Of a DNA stretch of 64,000 bases, positions 8,566 to 18,279 are shown in pieces. The stretch is taken from NCBI RefSeq assembly GCF_016775475.1, contig NZ_JAEUXJ010000002.1:348013-412012 (forward strand). Reading direction: 5' to 3'. The position numbers and the translations under genes were made by a program. Position 1 is the stretch's first letter; every line of letters starts with the position of its first letter. The DNA is from Belnapia mucosa (GTDB taxonomy: Bacteria; Pseudomonadota; Alphaproteobacteria; Acetobacterales; Acetobacteraceae). A model generated the notes under the pieces. That model searched no databases and was not told where the DNA came from. It saw only the letters and a list, made by a program, of their open reading frames with translations.

Positions 8566-8579
8566 TTGAGATTTCTCAA
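8566..8579. promoter_or_regulatory. Palindromic operator candidate TTGAGA-tt-TCTCAA
   Basis: This is a perfect 14-bp palindrome in a locally AT-rich stretch, ending 6 bp upstream of the -35 hexamer of the XRE regulator. Its size and dyad symmetry suit a dimeric helix-turn-helix protein, and the nearest candidate is the XRE regulator itself. Binding is inferred. Confidence 0.45.
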
Positions 8580-8585
8580 TAAAGA

Positions 8586-10133
8586 TCACACCCGCTCCGG
8601 GCGCGGCGACTCCATATCGGATACAACCTGACGCCGTAGCAGCCAGGCCAGCACAAGGCAGGCGAGCGCCGCCGCAAGGGGGATCGCCAAGCCGAATCGG
8701 GCGAAGGACGGGGGTGCATCCGGCCCCGGCAATGCAACCGCGGCCGTCCCGGCCTGGCCGAGCGGAATCGCCGCCAGCTCCCGACCTCGCGCATCGAAGA
8801 CCGCCGAGATGCCGGTCTGCGCCGCACGGGCCAGGGGCAGGCCTTCCTCCACCGCCCGCAGCCGCGCCGTGGCGAGATGCTGCCAGGGGCCGGCCGAGAT
8901 GCCGAACCAGCCGTCATTTGTGATGTTCACCAGCCAGTCCGGTCGGGGGGTGGGGGTGACGGCGGCGGGAAAGATCACCTCGTAGCAGATCAGCGCGCCG
9001 AAGGGCGGCAGGCCGGGCGGGGCCAGGCGCTCCGGCCCGGGACCGGCGGAGAAATCCATCCCCCCCGTCACCAGCCGGATCGGCAGCAGGCCCGAGAGCG
9101 GCATGTATTCGCCGAAGGGGACGAGATGCGACTTGTCGTAGATCGCCTCGATCCGGCCCGACTGGTCGAGCGCGACCAGGCTGTTGAAGACCTCCCGCAG
9201 GGATCCATCCGGGCCCCATTCGGCCCGTACCGTGCCGGCGAGCAGCATGGCGCCGGGCGGCAGGGCAGCGGCGGCCAGGCGCTGCGCCTCGGGGTCCTGG
9301 GCGAGGAGGAAGGGGCTCGCCGTCTCCGGCCAGATCGCCACCAGCCGGCGGCCGGCGGCGGCTGCGTCGCGGGCCGCGGCGGCGGTGAGGTCGAGATAGC
9401 GCTGGAAATTCGGCATCCGCTGCTCGGGGCGCCACTTCACCTCCTGCGGGATGTTTCCCTGCACGAGGAGGAGCTGCACCGGCTGGTCCGGCGGGGCCGG
9501 CTGGCCGAGCCGCCAGGCGCCGAAGCCGGCGAGGCCGGCCAGCAGCAGCGCCGCCCCGGCCCAGGGACGCCAGCCCGGCAGCAGCGGCAGGCCGGCCAGA
9601 ACCAGGGTCAGCAGCGAGAGGCCATGCACGCCGACCAGGGCGGCCGGCTGCACCGGCAGGGCGGCGAAGGCCCAGACCGTGCCAATCAGATTCCAGGGAA
9701 AGCCGGTGAAGAGGAAGCCGCGCGCCAGCTCCGCCAGTACCCAGGCCCCGGCGAAGCCGAGGAGTCGCGGCCAGCCGGCGGGAAGGGCCCGCGCCACGAA
9801 GACCGGCGGCAGCACGAAGAGGGCGAGCGGGATGGCCAGCGCCGGCGCGGCCAGCGGTACCAGCCACCAGAAATGCGCCACATCGGTCAGGATGGCATAG
9901 GTCACCCAATAGATGCCGGCGATCCAATGCCCCCAGCCCCAGGCGAAGCCGAGCCAAGCGGCGCGGCGCGTATCGGGCGCGGCAGCGATGAGCGCCAGCA
10001 GGCCGGGGATGGCCAGCAGCAGCACCGGCACCGCATGCACCGGCGGCAGGGCGAGGGCGGAGAGCAGCCCGAGCGCGAGGGCGGCCAGCAATTGCTGCCG
10101 CCAGGGCAGGGCGGTGAGACGGCGGAGGATCAC
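8586..10133 (-). CDS. lnt: Apolipoprotein N-acyltransferase
   Basis: Inner-membrane enzyme that adds the third acyl chain to lipoproteins before Lol export. The 515-residue protein has six or so membrane segments in the first 210 residues, then a periplasmic nitrilase-fold domain, then a C-terminal membrane segment. The catalytic triad is visible as Glu270 (WPETASP), Lys334 (YDKSHLVPFGEY) and Cys383 (ICYEVIFP), in the order and spacing of E. coli Lnt. It lies 49 nt downstream of a small DUF2939-like gene on the same strand. The three small lipoproteins encoded nearby would be among its substrates. Confidence 0.96.
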   Translation of the reverse strand: MILRRLTALPWRQQLLAALALGLLSALALPPVHAVPVLLLAIPGLLALIAAAPDTRRAAWLGFAWGWGHWIAGIYWVTYAILTDVAHFWWLVPLAAPALAIPLALFVLPPVFVARALPAGWPRLLGFAGAWVLAELARGFLFTGFPWNLIGTVWAFAALPVQPAALVGVHGLSLLTLVLAGLPLLPGWRPWAGAALLLAGLAGFGAWRLGQPAPPDQPVQLLLVQGNIPQEVKWRPEQRMPNFQRYLDLTAAAARDAAAAGRRLVAIWPETASPFLLAQDPEAQRLAAAALPPGAMLLAGTVRAEWGPDGSLREVFNSLVALDQSGRIEAIYDKSHLVPFGEYMPLSGLLPIRLVTGGMDFSAGPGPERLAPPGLPPFGALICYEVIFPAAVTPTPRPDWLVNITNDGWFGISAGPWQHLATARLRAVEEGLPLARAAQTGISAVFDARGRELAAIPLGQAGTAAVALPGPDAPPSFARFGLAIPLAAALACLVLAWLLRRQVVSDMESPRPERV

Positions 10134-10182
10134 GCCGGCAACTAGCCCGGCCGGGTCGGCCGCGGCAAGCGGCCATCCCGTG

Positions 10183-10752
10183 TCAGCCGAGCGGCTCGAC
10201 CCCGACCACCCGCCAGCGCGGCGGCAGCCAGCCCTGGCAGGCCAGGGAGAGCGCCAGGCCGCGCCCCGGCTGGCCGGGACCGGCCAGGATCAGCCGGGCA
10301 CGGCCGAGGCCGGTCGGCTCCATCTGCGGCGCCGGCCAGGCGGGGCCGAGCCGCGCCTCGGCGAGGGCCAGCAGCCCCTCCGGCGTCCCCAGCCGCTGCT
10401 GCACGATCTCTTCCAGCCGGCCGAGGAAGGGATGGGCCGGCGGGTGTGGAGCTGCGCGCAGCGCCCTCCAATCGACCAGCGCTTCCACCGCCGCCCGGTC
10501 GCCGCCGCGCAGGGCCTCGGCGATGCCGCCCGCGGCGCGGAGGGGGGCCGCATAGGCGGTGGCGACCAGCAGGACCAGGCTGGCAGCGGTGAGGAGGACC
10601 AGCCCGACGCGGCCATTGCGTGCCCGGCTGGCCATTCGGTCGAGCACCGCTGGCGGGGGCGCCTGGGGCTGGCGGGCATCGAAATTCGCCCAGACCTCAT
10701 CCCAGGGGTCATCGCTGGCGCTTGACCTCGCGCCCAGGCTGCGGGTCATCAT
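10183..10752 (-). CDS. Single-pass membrane protein, DUF2939-like
   Basis: This 189-residue protein has an acidic/proline N-terminal cytoplasmic part, one hydrophobic segment near residues 49-68 (VGLVLLTAASLVLLVATAYA), and a C-terminal domain. That domain begins with the helix AALRGGD-type pattern and VDWRALR, as in DUF2939 proteins that form a predicted periplasmic or lipid-facing fold. Start is ATG 10752 or the second Met at 10749. It is probably co-transcribed with lnt. Function is unknown, and the DUF2939 match is from motif memory only. Confidence 0.55.
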   Translation of the reverse strand: MMTRSLGARSSASDDPWDEVWANFDARQPQAPPPAVLDRMASRARNGRVGLVLLTAASLVLLVATAYAAPLRAAGGIAEALRGGDRAAVEALVDWRALRAAPHPPAHPFLGRLEEIVQQRLGTPEGLLALAEARLGPAWPAPQMEPTGLGRARLILAGPGQPGRGLALSLACQGWLPPRWRVVGVEPLG

Positions 10753-10906
10753 GATACGATGCCTGCCGCATCGGCGGCATCGGAGATCTGATTTACGAGA
10801 GGCGATCCCATCGCACGCTCCATTGTCTCAGTAGATGGGATTTTGTCTCGTTTATATGAGCGAGGGGTTAAAGTGCGGCCGGCATGCCGATCAGGATGGT
10901 GAGGCG

Positions 10907-11554
10907 ATGCGCATTCTCCCGCTGCCCCTGCTGCTCGGCCTGGCGCTGGCTGGCTGCAAGACGCCGACGCCGCAGACCGAGAAGGCCTGGGTCTTCGCCT
11001 GCCCCGAGCCGGGCAGCCGGGTGACCTGGGATGATGGCCGCAGCCCCACCTTCACCGGCACCGACCCGGCCGAGCCCGGCCTCTGCACCGCCGAGGCGGG
11101 CGGGACGCCGGTGAAGCTGGCCTGGGGCATGGTCGAGGGGGCGAGCTATGAAGGCCGCGGCCACGGACCCGGCATGGCCAGCCTCTTCCCGGCTAGGACC
11201 GGGGCCAATGCCGCCTACAATGCCCAGGTCTCCTCGCCGGGCAGCGGCATCCGCTATGAATTCGAGACCCGCTGGCGGGTCGTCGGCTTCGAGAAGCTGG
11301 AGGTGCCGGCCGGGCGCTTTGACACGGTGGTGCTGGAGCGGGTGGTGAATGGCACCGGGTCCAACGCCACCCAGAATTTCACCGTGCGCTATTGGCTGGA
11401 GGGCGTCTCCGGCATCCTCTTGCAGCGGAAGGTGACGCTGGGCCGCGGGGCTTCCTCCCTGCTGCGCGACCTGAAGGCAACCTCCATCAGCCTGCCCCCG
11501 CCGCCGCCCCGGGCCCCGCCGCCGCCCGGAGCGCCCTCTGGCCCGCCAGCCTGA
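10907..11554 (+). CDS. Predicted lipoprotein, unknown function
   Basis: The 215-residue product starts with a signal peptide ending in the lipobox LAGC (acylated Cys about residue 17), so it should be membrane-anchored in the periplasm. The mature part has beta-rich segments (YEFETRWRVVGFEKLEVPAGRFDTVVLER) that resemble DUF3108-like or LolA-like folds, and it ends in a proline-rich tail. ATG 10907 was chosen because the signal peptide begins there; the longer reading adds 24 residues before it. I do not recognise a family with confidence. It has its own upstream gap of 154 nt, shared divergently with the DUF2939-like gene. Confidence 0.6.
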   Translation: MRILPLPLLLGLALAGCKTPTPQTEKAWVFACPEPGSRVTWDDGRSPTFTGTDPAEPGLCTAEAGGTPVKLAWGMVEGASYEGRGHGPGMASLFPARTGANAAYNAQVSSPGSGIRYEFETRWRVVGFEKLEVPAGRFDTVVLERVVNGTGSNATQNFTVRYWLEGVSGILLQRKVTLGRGASSLLRDLKATSISLPPPPPRAPPPPGAPSGPPA

Positions 11555-11643
11555 GGTTGTGCAACCCTTCTCCCATTGCAACTTTCCGGCTTCTGCCCAA
11601 ATGGTAAGGAACCGGCCGGAACGTTGCCTGGGGGGAGAGGGCC

Positions 11644-12282
11644 ATGAACATCCAGACGCCAAGCCACGTCATCGACACCAAGGCCTCGGTCGAAGCCCGG
11701 CCGAGCCGGGCGGAGGCGGAGGCGGCGGTGCGGACCCTGCTCCGCTGGTCCGGCGACGACCCGGACCGCGAGGGGCTGGTCGATACCCCGGCCCGCGTCG
11801 CCCGCGCCTATGAGGAATTCTTCGCTGGCTACGAGGTGGACCCGGTCGAGCTCCTCGCCCGCTCCTTCGAGGAGACGGATGGCTATGACGAGATGGTCGT
11901 CCTGCGCGACATCCGCGTCGAGAGCCATTGCGAGCACCACATGGTCCCGATCATCGGCCGGGCGCATATCGCCTATCTGCCCGCCGGCCGCGTCGTCGGG
12001 ATCAGCAAGCTGGCCCGCGTGCTCGAGGTCTATGCCAAGCGGCTGCAGATCCAGGAGAAGCTGACCGCGCAGGTCGCCAATTGCATCAACGACGTGCTGA
12101 AGCCGAAGGGCGTCGCGGTGGTGATCGAGGCGGCGCACCAGTGCATGACGACGCGGGGCATCCACAAGCCCGGCGTCACCATGGTGACCAGCCGGATGCT
12201 CGGCGCCTTCCGCGACGATCCCTCCACCCGGCGGGAATTCCTGGCGATGATCGGCGGCCAGCGGAGCTCCGCCGAGGGCTAG
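11644..12282 (+). CDS. folE: GTP cyclohydrolase I
   Basis: It converts GTP to 7,8-dihydroneopterin triphosphate, the first step of tetrahydrofolate synthesis. The 212-residue protein has the zinc ligands Cys96 and His99 in SHCEHHMVP and Cys167 in QCMTTRG, which correspond to E. coli Cys110, His113 and Cys181. The domain fills residues 25-208, the normal length. A GGGGGGAGAGGGCC purine-rich ribosome site precedes the ATG. Its stop codon shares CTAG with the convergent recX stop. Confidence 0.97.
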   Translation: MNIQTPSHVIDTKASVEARPSRAEAEAAVRTLLRWSGDDPDREGLVDTPARVARAYEEFFAGYEVDPVELLARSFEETDGYDEMVVLRDIRVESHCEHHMVPIIGRAHIAYLPAGRVVGISKLARVLEVYAKRLQIQEKLTAQVANCINDVLKPKGVAVVIEAAHQCMTTRGIHKPGVTMVTSRMLGAFRDDPSTRREFLAMIGGQRSSAEG

Positions 12283-12878
12283 GACTGCCGCAGCCGGGTG
12301 AGGCGGTCCTCCGCCTCCTCCGGCGGCATGTCGAGCGCCGTTTCCGCCACCTCCCGCCCGAAGCCGGCGCGGGCGAGGGCGGCGAGGGCCTTCAGCCGCG
12401 CCTCCCGCGGCATCGGCTCCGGTGCGAAGGGGCCGATCCGCCGGCGGCGGCATTGCGCCAGCGCGGCGTCGATCTCAGCGCCTTCGGATTCGGGCAGGGC
12501 GGCCGCAGCCACCTCCCGCGCCACACCCTTGCCGGCGAGATGCGCGGCGATGGCGCGGCGGGACCGGCCGGAACGGGCCAGGCGCCGCGCCCGCGATTCG
12601 GCGAAGGCGGCATCATCCACCGCGCCGAGCGCCACCATCTGCCGTGCCACCTGCGCTGCCAGCGCCCGCGCCGCCGCGGCTGGCGTGGGGTCCAAGCCCT
12701 CGGCCTCGGCCCGCCGCGCCCAACGGTCCACCCGGCGTTGCAGCACCCGGCGCAATCCGACCTCGGTCGCGGCGAAACGGGCGAGATGCGCCAGCGCGGC
12801 CTCGCGCAGCGCCGCCTCGGTCGGGGGCGGGCCGGCGGGGCGGGGGGAGCGGGGCCCCTTTGGTCGCTCTTTCGTCAT
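12279..12878 (-). CDS. recX: Regulatory protein RecX
   Basis: RecX modulates RecA filaments and recombinase activity. The 199-residue protein shows the three-helix-repeat pattern of the family: an N-terminal arm with [22 protein letters not shown], then [28 protein letters not shown], then the C-terminal pair ending [15 protein letters not shown] 12878 was chosen; ATG 12887 would add three residues. The gene is not next to recA here. It is convergent with folE and divergent from the GlcG-like gene. Confidence 0.85.
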   Translation of the reverse strand: MTKERPKGPRSPRPAGPPPTEAALREAALAHLARFAATEVGLRRVLQRRVDRWARRAEAEGLDPTPAAAARALAAQVARQMVALGAVDDAAFAESRARRLARSGRSRRAIAAHLAGKGVAREVAAAALPESEGAEIDAALAQCRRRRIGPFAPEPMPREARLKALAALARAGFGREVAETALDMPPEEAEDRLTRLRQS

Positions 12879-12968
12879 GCGCTCCATCCTGCCACGCCGC
12901 CGCCAGGGCTGGCGAACCACTCGGGTCGCAGGCATAGGGGCGCGGAAATCGTACCCAGGGAGTCCTGC

Positions 12969-13424
12969 ATGGCCCGCTACCCGACCAATGGCCTGAGCCT
13001 CGACCAGGCCAATGCCATCACCGCCGCCGCCCTCGCCAAGGGGCGGGAACTGGGCCTGATGCCGCTGACCGTGGTGGTGCTGGATGCGGGTGGGCAGGTG
13101 AAGTCGGTCCAGCGGGAGGATGGCGCCTCGCTGCTCCGGCCGGAGATCGCGCTCGGCAAGGCCTATGGCGTGCTGGCGCTCGGCCTCGGCGGGCGGGAGC
13201 TGGCGCGGCGGGCCCAGGCGATGCAGGGCTTCATGAATGCGCTCTCGGATCTCTCGGGTGGCCGCGCCGTGCCAGTGCCGGGCGGCGTGCTGGTCTGCGA
13301 TGCCGGAGGGGTGATCCTCGGCGCGGTCGGCATCAGCGGCGATGCCTCGGCCCAGGATGAGGTCTGCGCCATGGCGGGAATCGCCGCGGCCGGGCTGAGC
13401 GCCGAAACGGGTGATCCGGCCTAG
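12969..13424 (+). CDS. GlcG/HbpS family heme-binding-type protein (DUF336)
   Basis: The 151-residue cytosolic protein covers a single GlcG/HbpS domain: a helical start (LSLDQANAITAAALAKGRELG), the strand LTVVVLDAGG, then the SLLRPEIALGKAYGVLALG helix and the loop VPVPGGVLVCDAGG with GAVGISGD. Members include heme-degrading or heme-sensing HbpS and the uncharacterised glycolate-locus protein GlcG. An AGGGAG ribosome site is 7 nt before the ATG. No glycolate oxidase genes are adjacent, so a specific role cannot be assigned. Confidence 0.8.
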   Translation: MARYPTNGLSLDQANAITAAALAKGRELGLMPLTVVVLDAGGQVKSVQREDGASLLRPEIALGKAYGVLALGLGGRELARRAQAMQGFMNALSDLSGGRAVPVPGGVLVCDAGGVILGAVGISGDASAQDEVCAMAGIAAAGLSAETGDPA

Positions 13425-13503
13425 CGGCAACCGGCAGTCATTCCGGCCGTTGCTGAGGCCTCACCCGGTCCTGCCGGGGTAAGCCAAGGAAGGTAACGCC
13501 GGA

Positions 13504-14199
13504 ATGACCAATCGCACCCAATGGATCGCCATGACTGCCGCCGCGGGCCTGCTCGCGCTGCCCTGCCTCGCCCTCGGGCAGACCGCGCCGCAGGCCAACC
13601 CGCCCGGCACCCCGCCGAATCGCGTCGATTCCATGAACGGCGCCCGCACCAACACGGATGGCACCCCCGGCAACCCGCCGAGCACCGCGACCCAGCGCGG
13701 CGTCGATTCCACGACCGGCAACCGCACCCCGGCCGATGGCACCCCCGGCAACCCGCCCGGCACGGCGGCCGGCCGCGCGGTGGACCGGGCGCTCGGCACC
13801 AATACCACGGGCGCGCATCCGGAGAACGAGCGCAACCGCACGGCTTCGCCCGCCAATACCGGCGCCGCGACCGGCACCCTCGCGGTGGACAGCGCCGCGC
13901 TGCATAACGGCCGGCGGGCCAGCAAGGTGATCGGCTCCGCCGTCTACAACGAGAACAATGAGAGCATCGGCGAGGTGGACGACATCCTGATCCCGCCGGG
14001 CGGGACCTCCCCAGTTGCGGTGATCTCGGTCGGCGGCTTCCTCGGCATCGGCGCCAAGCTGGTGGCGGTGCCCTATGACCGGCTGAACATGGCCGCCAAC
14101 AGCAATGGCCGCTGGACCCTGACCGGCGCCACCAAGGAAAGCCTCGGCAGCCTGCCGACCTTCACCTATGAAGGTACGGCAACCGACCGTCGCGGCTGA
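13504..14199 (+). CDS. Secreted PRC-barrel domain protein
   Basis: The 231-residue product has a signal peptide (residues 1 to about 25). A low-complexity Asn/Pro/Thr/Gly linker follows, containing two copies of DGTPGNPP (near residues 52 and 79). A C-terminal PRC-barrel domain spans about residues 138-215 ([23 protein letters not shown] and [19 protein letters not shown]). PRC-barrels bind partner proteins or RNA, and the periplasmic versions in Alphaproteobacteria are uncharacterised, often stress-related. It stands alone, followed by a clear terminator. Confidence 0.8.
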   Translation: MTNRTQWIAMTAAAGLLALPCLALGQTAPQANPPGTPPNRVDSMNGARTNTDGTPGNPPSTATQRGVDSTTGNRTPADGTPGNPPGTAAGRAVDRALGTNTTGAHPENERNRTASPANTGAATGTLAVDSAALHNGRRASKVIGSAVYNENNESIGEVDDILIPPGGTSPVAVISVGGFLGIGAKLVAVPYDRLNMAANSNGRWTLTGATKESLGSLPTFTYEGTATDRRG

Positions 14200-14205
14200 A
14201 CGAAG

Positions 14206-14247
14206 GGCGAGCGGGGCTTCGATTCCCCGCCCGCTTTCGCCGTTTTT
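14206..14247 (+). terminator. Rho-independent terminator after the PRC-barrel gene
   Basis: The perfect inner stem GCGGGG/CCCCGC (14211-14216 with 14225-14230) is extended by an outer GGCGA/TCGCC pairing (14206-14210 with 14237-14241) across an internal bulge, and is followed at once by TTTTT (14243-14247). It begins 7 nt after the stop codon and ends the transcript before argD. Confidence 0.7.
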
Positions 14248-14357
14248 CACCGCGGGATGGTTTGACGCGGCGGTCCGAATGCGGCCAAATCCCCGGCTTC
14301 TCCCGCCAGGGCCCGCGATCGACGCAGGGTAGGGGAGAAGTCAGGAGCCCAGAGCCC

Positions 14358-15560
14358 GTGATCCCGTCCTTGATGCCCACCTACAACCGCGCCGACCTCG
14401 CCTTCGAGCGGGGCGAGGGCGCCTGGCTGTGGACGGCGGATGGGCGACGATTCCTGGATTTCGGCTCCGGCATCGCCACCGCCTCCATCGGCCATGCGCA
14501 TCCGCATCTGGTGCAGGCCATCGCCGAGCAGGCGGGGCGGGTGATGCACACCTCGAACCTCTACCGCATCCCGCAGGCCGAGCGGCTGGCGGCGCGGCTG
14601 GTCGAGACCTCCTTCGCCGACAGCGTCTTCTTCTGCAATTCGGGCGCCGAGGCGAATGAGGGAATGATCAAGGCCGTCCGCAAATACCATGCGGAGAACG
14701 GCCATCCCGAGCGTTTCGTGACGATCTGCTTCGAGGGCGCCTTCCATGGCCGGACCCTCGCAACGCTGGCCGCCACGGGCAACGAGAAATACCTCGCCGG
14801 CTTCGGCCCGCCGGTGCAGGGCTTCAAGCATGTGCCCTTCGGCAACATGAACGCGGTCCGCGACGCCATCGACGGCACGACGGCGGCGATCATGGTCGAG
14901 CCGATCCAGGGCGAGGGCGGCGTGCGCCCGGCCTCGCTCGACTTCCTCCGCGCGCTGCGCGCCGCGGCGGATGAGTTCGGCATCCTCCTCGCCCTCGATG
15001 AGGTGCAGACCGGCATGGGCCGTTCCGGCAAGCTCTGGGCCCATCAATGGGCCGGGATCGAGCCGGATGTCATGTCCTCGGCCAAGGGCATCGGCGGCGG
15101 CTTCCCGCTCGGCGCGATCCTGGCCAAGGAGCGGGTGGCGCAATACCTGAAGCCCGGCACCCATGGCAGCACCTATGGCGGCAACCCGCTGGCCTGCGCC
15201 GCGGGCAATGCCGTGCTGGACGTGATCCTCGCCCTCGGCTTCCTGGATGGCGTCGATCGCGTGGCGCGGCATCTCTGGCACGGGTTGCGCGAACTGGCCC
15301 ATCGCCATCCGGCGGTGGCCGAGGGCGTGCAGGGCGCCGGCCTGCTGCTCGGCCTCAAGCTGCGGCCGGAGGTCTCGAATGGCGAGATGCAGAATGCCGC
15401 AGTGGCGGAGGGGCTGCTGACCGTCGCGGCCGGGATGAATGTGCTGCGGCTCGCGCCGCCGCTCATTATCACCGAGGCCGAGGCCGATGAGGCGCTGCAG
15501 CTGCTCGACCGCACCTGCCTGCGCTGCACCCCGTCCCAGGCCCGGGACGCGGCGAAATGA
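14358..15560 (+). CDS. argD: Acetylornithine aminotransferase
   Basis: PLP enzyme of arginine biosynthesis that converts N-acetylglutamate semialdehyde to N-acetylornithine. The 400-residue protein has the class III aminotransferase pattern: [21 protein letters not shown], the aspartate of [11 protein letters not shown], and the PLP lysine in [13 protein letters not shown]. The GTG at 14358 was chosen: it has an AGGAG ribosome site 10 nt upstream and gives the family-typical start [22 protein letters not shown] 14373 is an alternative. It overlaps argF by 4 nt, so the two are translationally coupled. Confidence 0.92.
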   Translation: MIPSLMPTYNRADLAFERGEGAWLWTADGRRFLDFGSGIATASIGHAHPHLVQAIAEQAGRVMHTSNLYRIPQAERLAARLVETSFADSVFFCNSGAEANEGMIKAVRKYHAENGHPERFVTICFEGAFHGRTLATLAATGNEKYLAGFGPPVQGFKHVPFGNMNAVRDAIDGTTAAIMVEPIQGEGGVRPASLDFLRALRAAADEFGILLALDEVQTGMGRSGKLWAHQWAGIEPDVMSSAKGIGGGFPLGAILAKERVAQYLKPGTHGSTYGGNPLACAAGNAVLDVILALGFLDGVDRVARHLWHGLRELAHRHPAVAEGVQGAGLLLGLKLRPEVSNGEMQNAAVAEGLLTVAAGMNVLRLAPPLIITEAEADEALQLLDRTCLRCTPSQARDAAK

Positions 15561-16510
15561 GCGCGGCGCTGAAGCCCATGGCCGGCGGGGGGGAGCATCC
15601 CCCCCGCCACTTCCTCGAGCTGATGGATTTCGAGCCGGCAACGCTGCGCCGCATGCTCGACCTCGCCGCGCAGACCAAGCGCGGCCTCGGCGCCAAGCCG
15701 CTCGCCGGCAAGACGGTGGCGCTGATCTTCGAGAAGCCCTCCACCCGCACCCGCGTCAGCTTCGAGGTCGGCATCCGCCAGCTCGGCGGCGATGTGGTCT
15801 ATCTGAACGCGCGGGACATGCAGTCCTCCCGCGGCGAGGAGCTGAGCGACACCGCCAAGGTCCTCTCGCGCTATGTGGACGCCATCATGATGCGGACGCA
15901 TGACGTGAACCGCATCCGCGAGATGGCAGCGCATGCGACGGTGCCGGTCATCAACGGCCTGACCGACATCTCGCATCCCTGCCAACTCATGGCCGATGTG
16001 CTCACCTTCGAGGAACATCGCGGCCCGATCGCCGGCCAGGTGGTGGCCTGGGTCGGCGACGGGAACAATGTCGCGCAGAGCTTCATCCAGGCCGCCGCGC
16101 GCTTCGGCTTCACCCTGCGCCTGGCGACGCCGGCCGCGCTGCGCCCGCCGCAATGGGTCATCGACTGGGCCCGCGCCCAGGGCGCGACCATCGAGCTGAC
16201 CGAGGATCCGGTCGAGGCCGTCCGCGGCGCCCGCTGCGTCGTGACCGATGCCTGGGTCTCGATGAATGACGAGACCGGCGACGGCTCGGCGCCCAACCGT
16301 CACAACCTCCTCGCCCCCTATCAGGTGACGCCGGAGCTGATGCGGCATGCCGCGCCGGACGCCATCTTCCAGCACTGCCTCCCGGCCCATCGCGGCGAGG
16401 AGGTGGCGGCGGAGGTGATCGACGGGCCGCAAAGCGTCGTCTTCGACGAGGCGGAGAACCGGCTGCATGCGCAGAAGGGCGTGCTGCTCTGGGCCCTCGG
16501 CGCCGGCTGA
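15557..16510 (+). CDS. argF: Ornithine carbamoyltransferase
   Basis: It forms citrulline from ornithine and carbamoyl phosphate. The 317-residue protein has the carbamoyl-phosphate site STRTR (residues 62-66), the HPCQ motif (SHPCQLMAD), the ornithine-binding segment DAWVSM and the catalytic [11 protein letters not shown] near the C-terminus. The start overlaps the argD stop in an ATGA. The argD-argF-hslO order is a conserved alphaproteobacterial arrangement. Confidence 0.97.
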   Translation: MSAALKPMAGGGEHPPRHFLELMDFEPATLRRMLDLAAQTKRGLGAKPLAGKTVALIFEKPSTRTRVSFEVGIRQLGGDVVYLNARDMQSSRGEELSDTAKVLSRYVDAIMMRTHDVNRIREMAAHATVPVINGLTDISHPCQLMADVLTFEEHRGPIAGQVVAWVGDGNNVAQSFIQAAARFGFTLRLATPAALRPPQWVIDWARAQGATIELTEDPVEAVRGARCVVTDAWVSMNDETGDGSAPNRHNLLAPYQVTPELMRHAAPDAIFQHCLPAHRGEEVAAEVIDGPQSVVFDEAENRLHAQKGVLLWALGAG

Positions 16511-16572
16511 CCGGGTGGGCGAAGGCGGTCCGGCCTCCTATCTAAGGGGCCGAATCACCGAGGCCCCCTGAA

Positions 16573-17553
16573 TTGTCCGACCCCACCCAGCCTTCCGCCA
16601 AGCCCGATTTCCTCCAGCATGACCGGCCGCCCGTGCCGGATATCAGCCTGCCGCGCGGCATCCAGCCCTTCCACCTGGCGGACCAGCCGGTGCGCGGCCG
16701 GCTGATCCGGCTCGGCCCGCTGGCCGATGCGCTGCTGACCCGGCACGAGAACCACCCCCAGGTGACGAAGCTCGCCGGGGAGGCGCTGGCGCTGACCGCC
16801 GGCCTCGCCGGGGCGCTGAAATACCGGGGCAGCTTCTCCCTCCAGGCCAAGGGTGATGGCCCGGTCTCCATGCTGCTCGCCGATTGCACCGAAGGCGGGG
16901 CGCTGCGCGGCTATGCAAGGGCGGATGCCGAGGCGCTGGCGCGGCTGCTGGCGCGCGACCCGATCGGCGATGCGGCGGCGCTGCTCGGCCGCGGCTACCT
17001 CGCCTTCACCTGCGACCAGGGTCCGGACATGGACCGCTACCAGGGCATCGTCGAGATCAAGGGCCTGACCCTCGCGGCGATGACCGGCCACTACTTCGAT
17101 ACCTCGGAGCAGCTCCGCGCCCATGTCCGCCTCGCCTGCGACCGGACCGAGGCCGGCTGGCGGGCCAGCGCCCTGATCATGGAGCGAGTGGCGGGGGAGG
17201 GCGGCATCGCGCCCGAGCTGGATGCCGGGGCGCAGGAGGAAGCCTGGCGCACCGCCCTGGCCCTGGCCGCGACCCTGACCGATGCCGAGCTGCTGGATGA
17301 CGCGCTGCCCTCGCATGCGCTGCTGCACCGGCTCTTCCATGCCGAGGGGCTGCAGCTCGACCGGCCGCGGCCGCTCTCCTATGGCTGCCGCTGCTCGCGC
17401 TCCCGCCTCGCCGGCGTGCTGGCGAGCTTCGGCGGGAACGATCTCGACCACATGGCGCAGGAGGACGGGGCGATCACAATGACCTGCGAATTCTGCAATC
17501 TGGACTTCCGCTTCGATCGTGCGGAGGTGCGGGGTAGCGGGACTGGGGGCTGA
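16573..17553 (+). CDS. hslO: Hsp33 redox-regulated chaperone
   Basis: This holdase chaperone is activated by oxidative unfolding. The 326-residue protein ends in the zinc/redox switch Cys272-x-Cys274 and Cys305-x2-Cys308, the four family cysteines in correct spacing. The N-terminal domain contains NHPQVTKLAGEALAL, typical of HslO. The start is TTG at 16573, with only a weak GAGG upstream; no ATG is available before the conserved region. It lies 62 nt downstream of argF on the same strand. Confidence 0.95.
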   Translation: MSDPTQPSAKPDFLQHDRPPVPDISLPRGIQPFHLADQPVRGRLIRLGPLADALLTRHENHPQVTKLAGEALALTAGLAGALKYRGSFSLQAKGDGPVSMLLADCTEGGALRGYARADAEALARLLARDPIGDAAALLGRGYLAFTCDQGPDMDRYQGIVEIKGLTLAAMTGHYFDTSEQLRAHVRLACDRTEAGWRASALIMERVAGEGGIAPELDAGAQEEAWRTALALAATLTDAELLDDALPSHALLHRLFHAEGLQLDRPRPLSYGCRCSRSRLAGVLASFGGNDLDHMAQEDGAITMTCEFCNLDFRFDRAEVRGSGTGG

Positions 17554-17597
17554 GCCGTTACACTATTCGTCCCGATTTCCCCGGAGGACGCTTCCGC

Positions 17598-18233
17598 ATG
17601 ACCGACCGGCGCGGCCTGCTGCTGCCCCTGCTCGTCGCTGCCTGCGGCGGCCGGCCCGAACCCGTGCCGCTGCCGCCCGGGCCGCTCTCCTACAAGCATC
17701 TCACGCCGCTGCCGCTGAACGTCGCCAGCATCGAGATCGGGCAGGAGCCGCCTCTGGCGATCCCCGGCGATATCGGCGCCCGGCTCTCGCCCTCGGCGGC
17801 GGAGGCGGTGCGGGTCATGGCACGGGACCGGCTGATCGCCGTCGGCACCACCGGCCAGGCGAATTTCAGCGTGACCCAGGCGCAGCTGGTCCAGGCGCGC
17901 GATTCGCTGAATTGCCTGCTCGCCTGCCGGCTCGAGATTCTCTCCTCCCTCGGCAGCCGGCTCGGCTTCGTCGAGGCGCAGTCCCGCCGTGCCGTCAGCG
18001 GGCCGGATGCGAACCGGCCGAACGCGCCGGAAGCGCTGCTGCGGCGGACGATGGACGACCTGAATGTGGAGTTCGAATTCCAGCTCCGCCGCACCCTGCG
18101 CGACTGGCTTTCCGCCACCGCGCCGAATGCGGATGGCGGCTTGGCGGCGCCGGCGCCCGCGCCGGTGAGCCAGGAGGATCTGCCGCCCGGGCCCGGCACG
18201 GCGCCGTCGCGGCGCGAAACGTTACCGCCCTGA
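17598..18233 (+). CDS. Predicted lipoprotein, unknown function
   Basis: The 211-residue product has a short signal sequence with lipobox VAAC (Cys at about residue 16), then a conserved-looking body with ARLSPSAAEAVRVMARDRL and RRTMDDLNVEFEFQLRRTLRDWL, and a Pro/Ala-rich tail. Proteins of this type are common as uncharacterised lipoproteins next to hslO in Acetobacterales, though I cannot verify that here. It follows hslO by 44 nt and has a GGAGG ribosome site. No enzyme motif is visible. Confidence 0.6.
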   Translation: MTDRRGLLLPLLVAACGGRPEPVPLPPGPLSYKHLTPLPLNVASIEIGQEPPLAIPGDIGARLSPSAAEAVRVMARDRLIAVGTTGQANFSVTQAQLVQARDSLNCLLACRLEILSSLGSRLGFVEAQSRRAVSGPDANRPNAPEALLRRTMDDLNVEFEFQLRRTLRDWLSATAPNADGGLAAPAPAPVSQEDLPPGPGTAPSRRETLPP

Positions 18234-18279
18234 ACGGCAGCGGCGGGAACCGGGGCCGGCGCCGGGCGATTCAGCCGGC

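Noticed and set aside
10753..10906. Promoter pair around TTGTCTC repeats before the lipoprotein gene
   Set aside because: Two TTGTCT copies and a TTATAT are present, but no pair has 16-18 nt spacing, so only the AT-rich character could be noted.
12969..13430. Extended minus-strand reading of recX to 13430
   Set aside because: The extension is antisense to the GlcG-like gene; the RecX domain starts near 12878.
14260..14290. Promoter TTGACG / CCAAAT before argD
   Set aside because: The -35 and 17-nt spacing are good, but the -10 has only 3 matches to consensus, so evidence is too weak to list.
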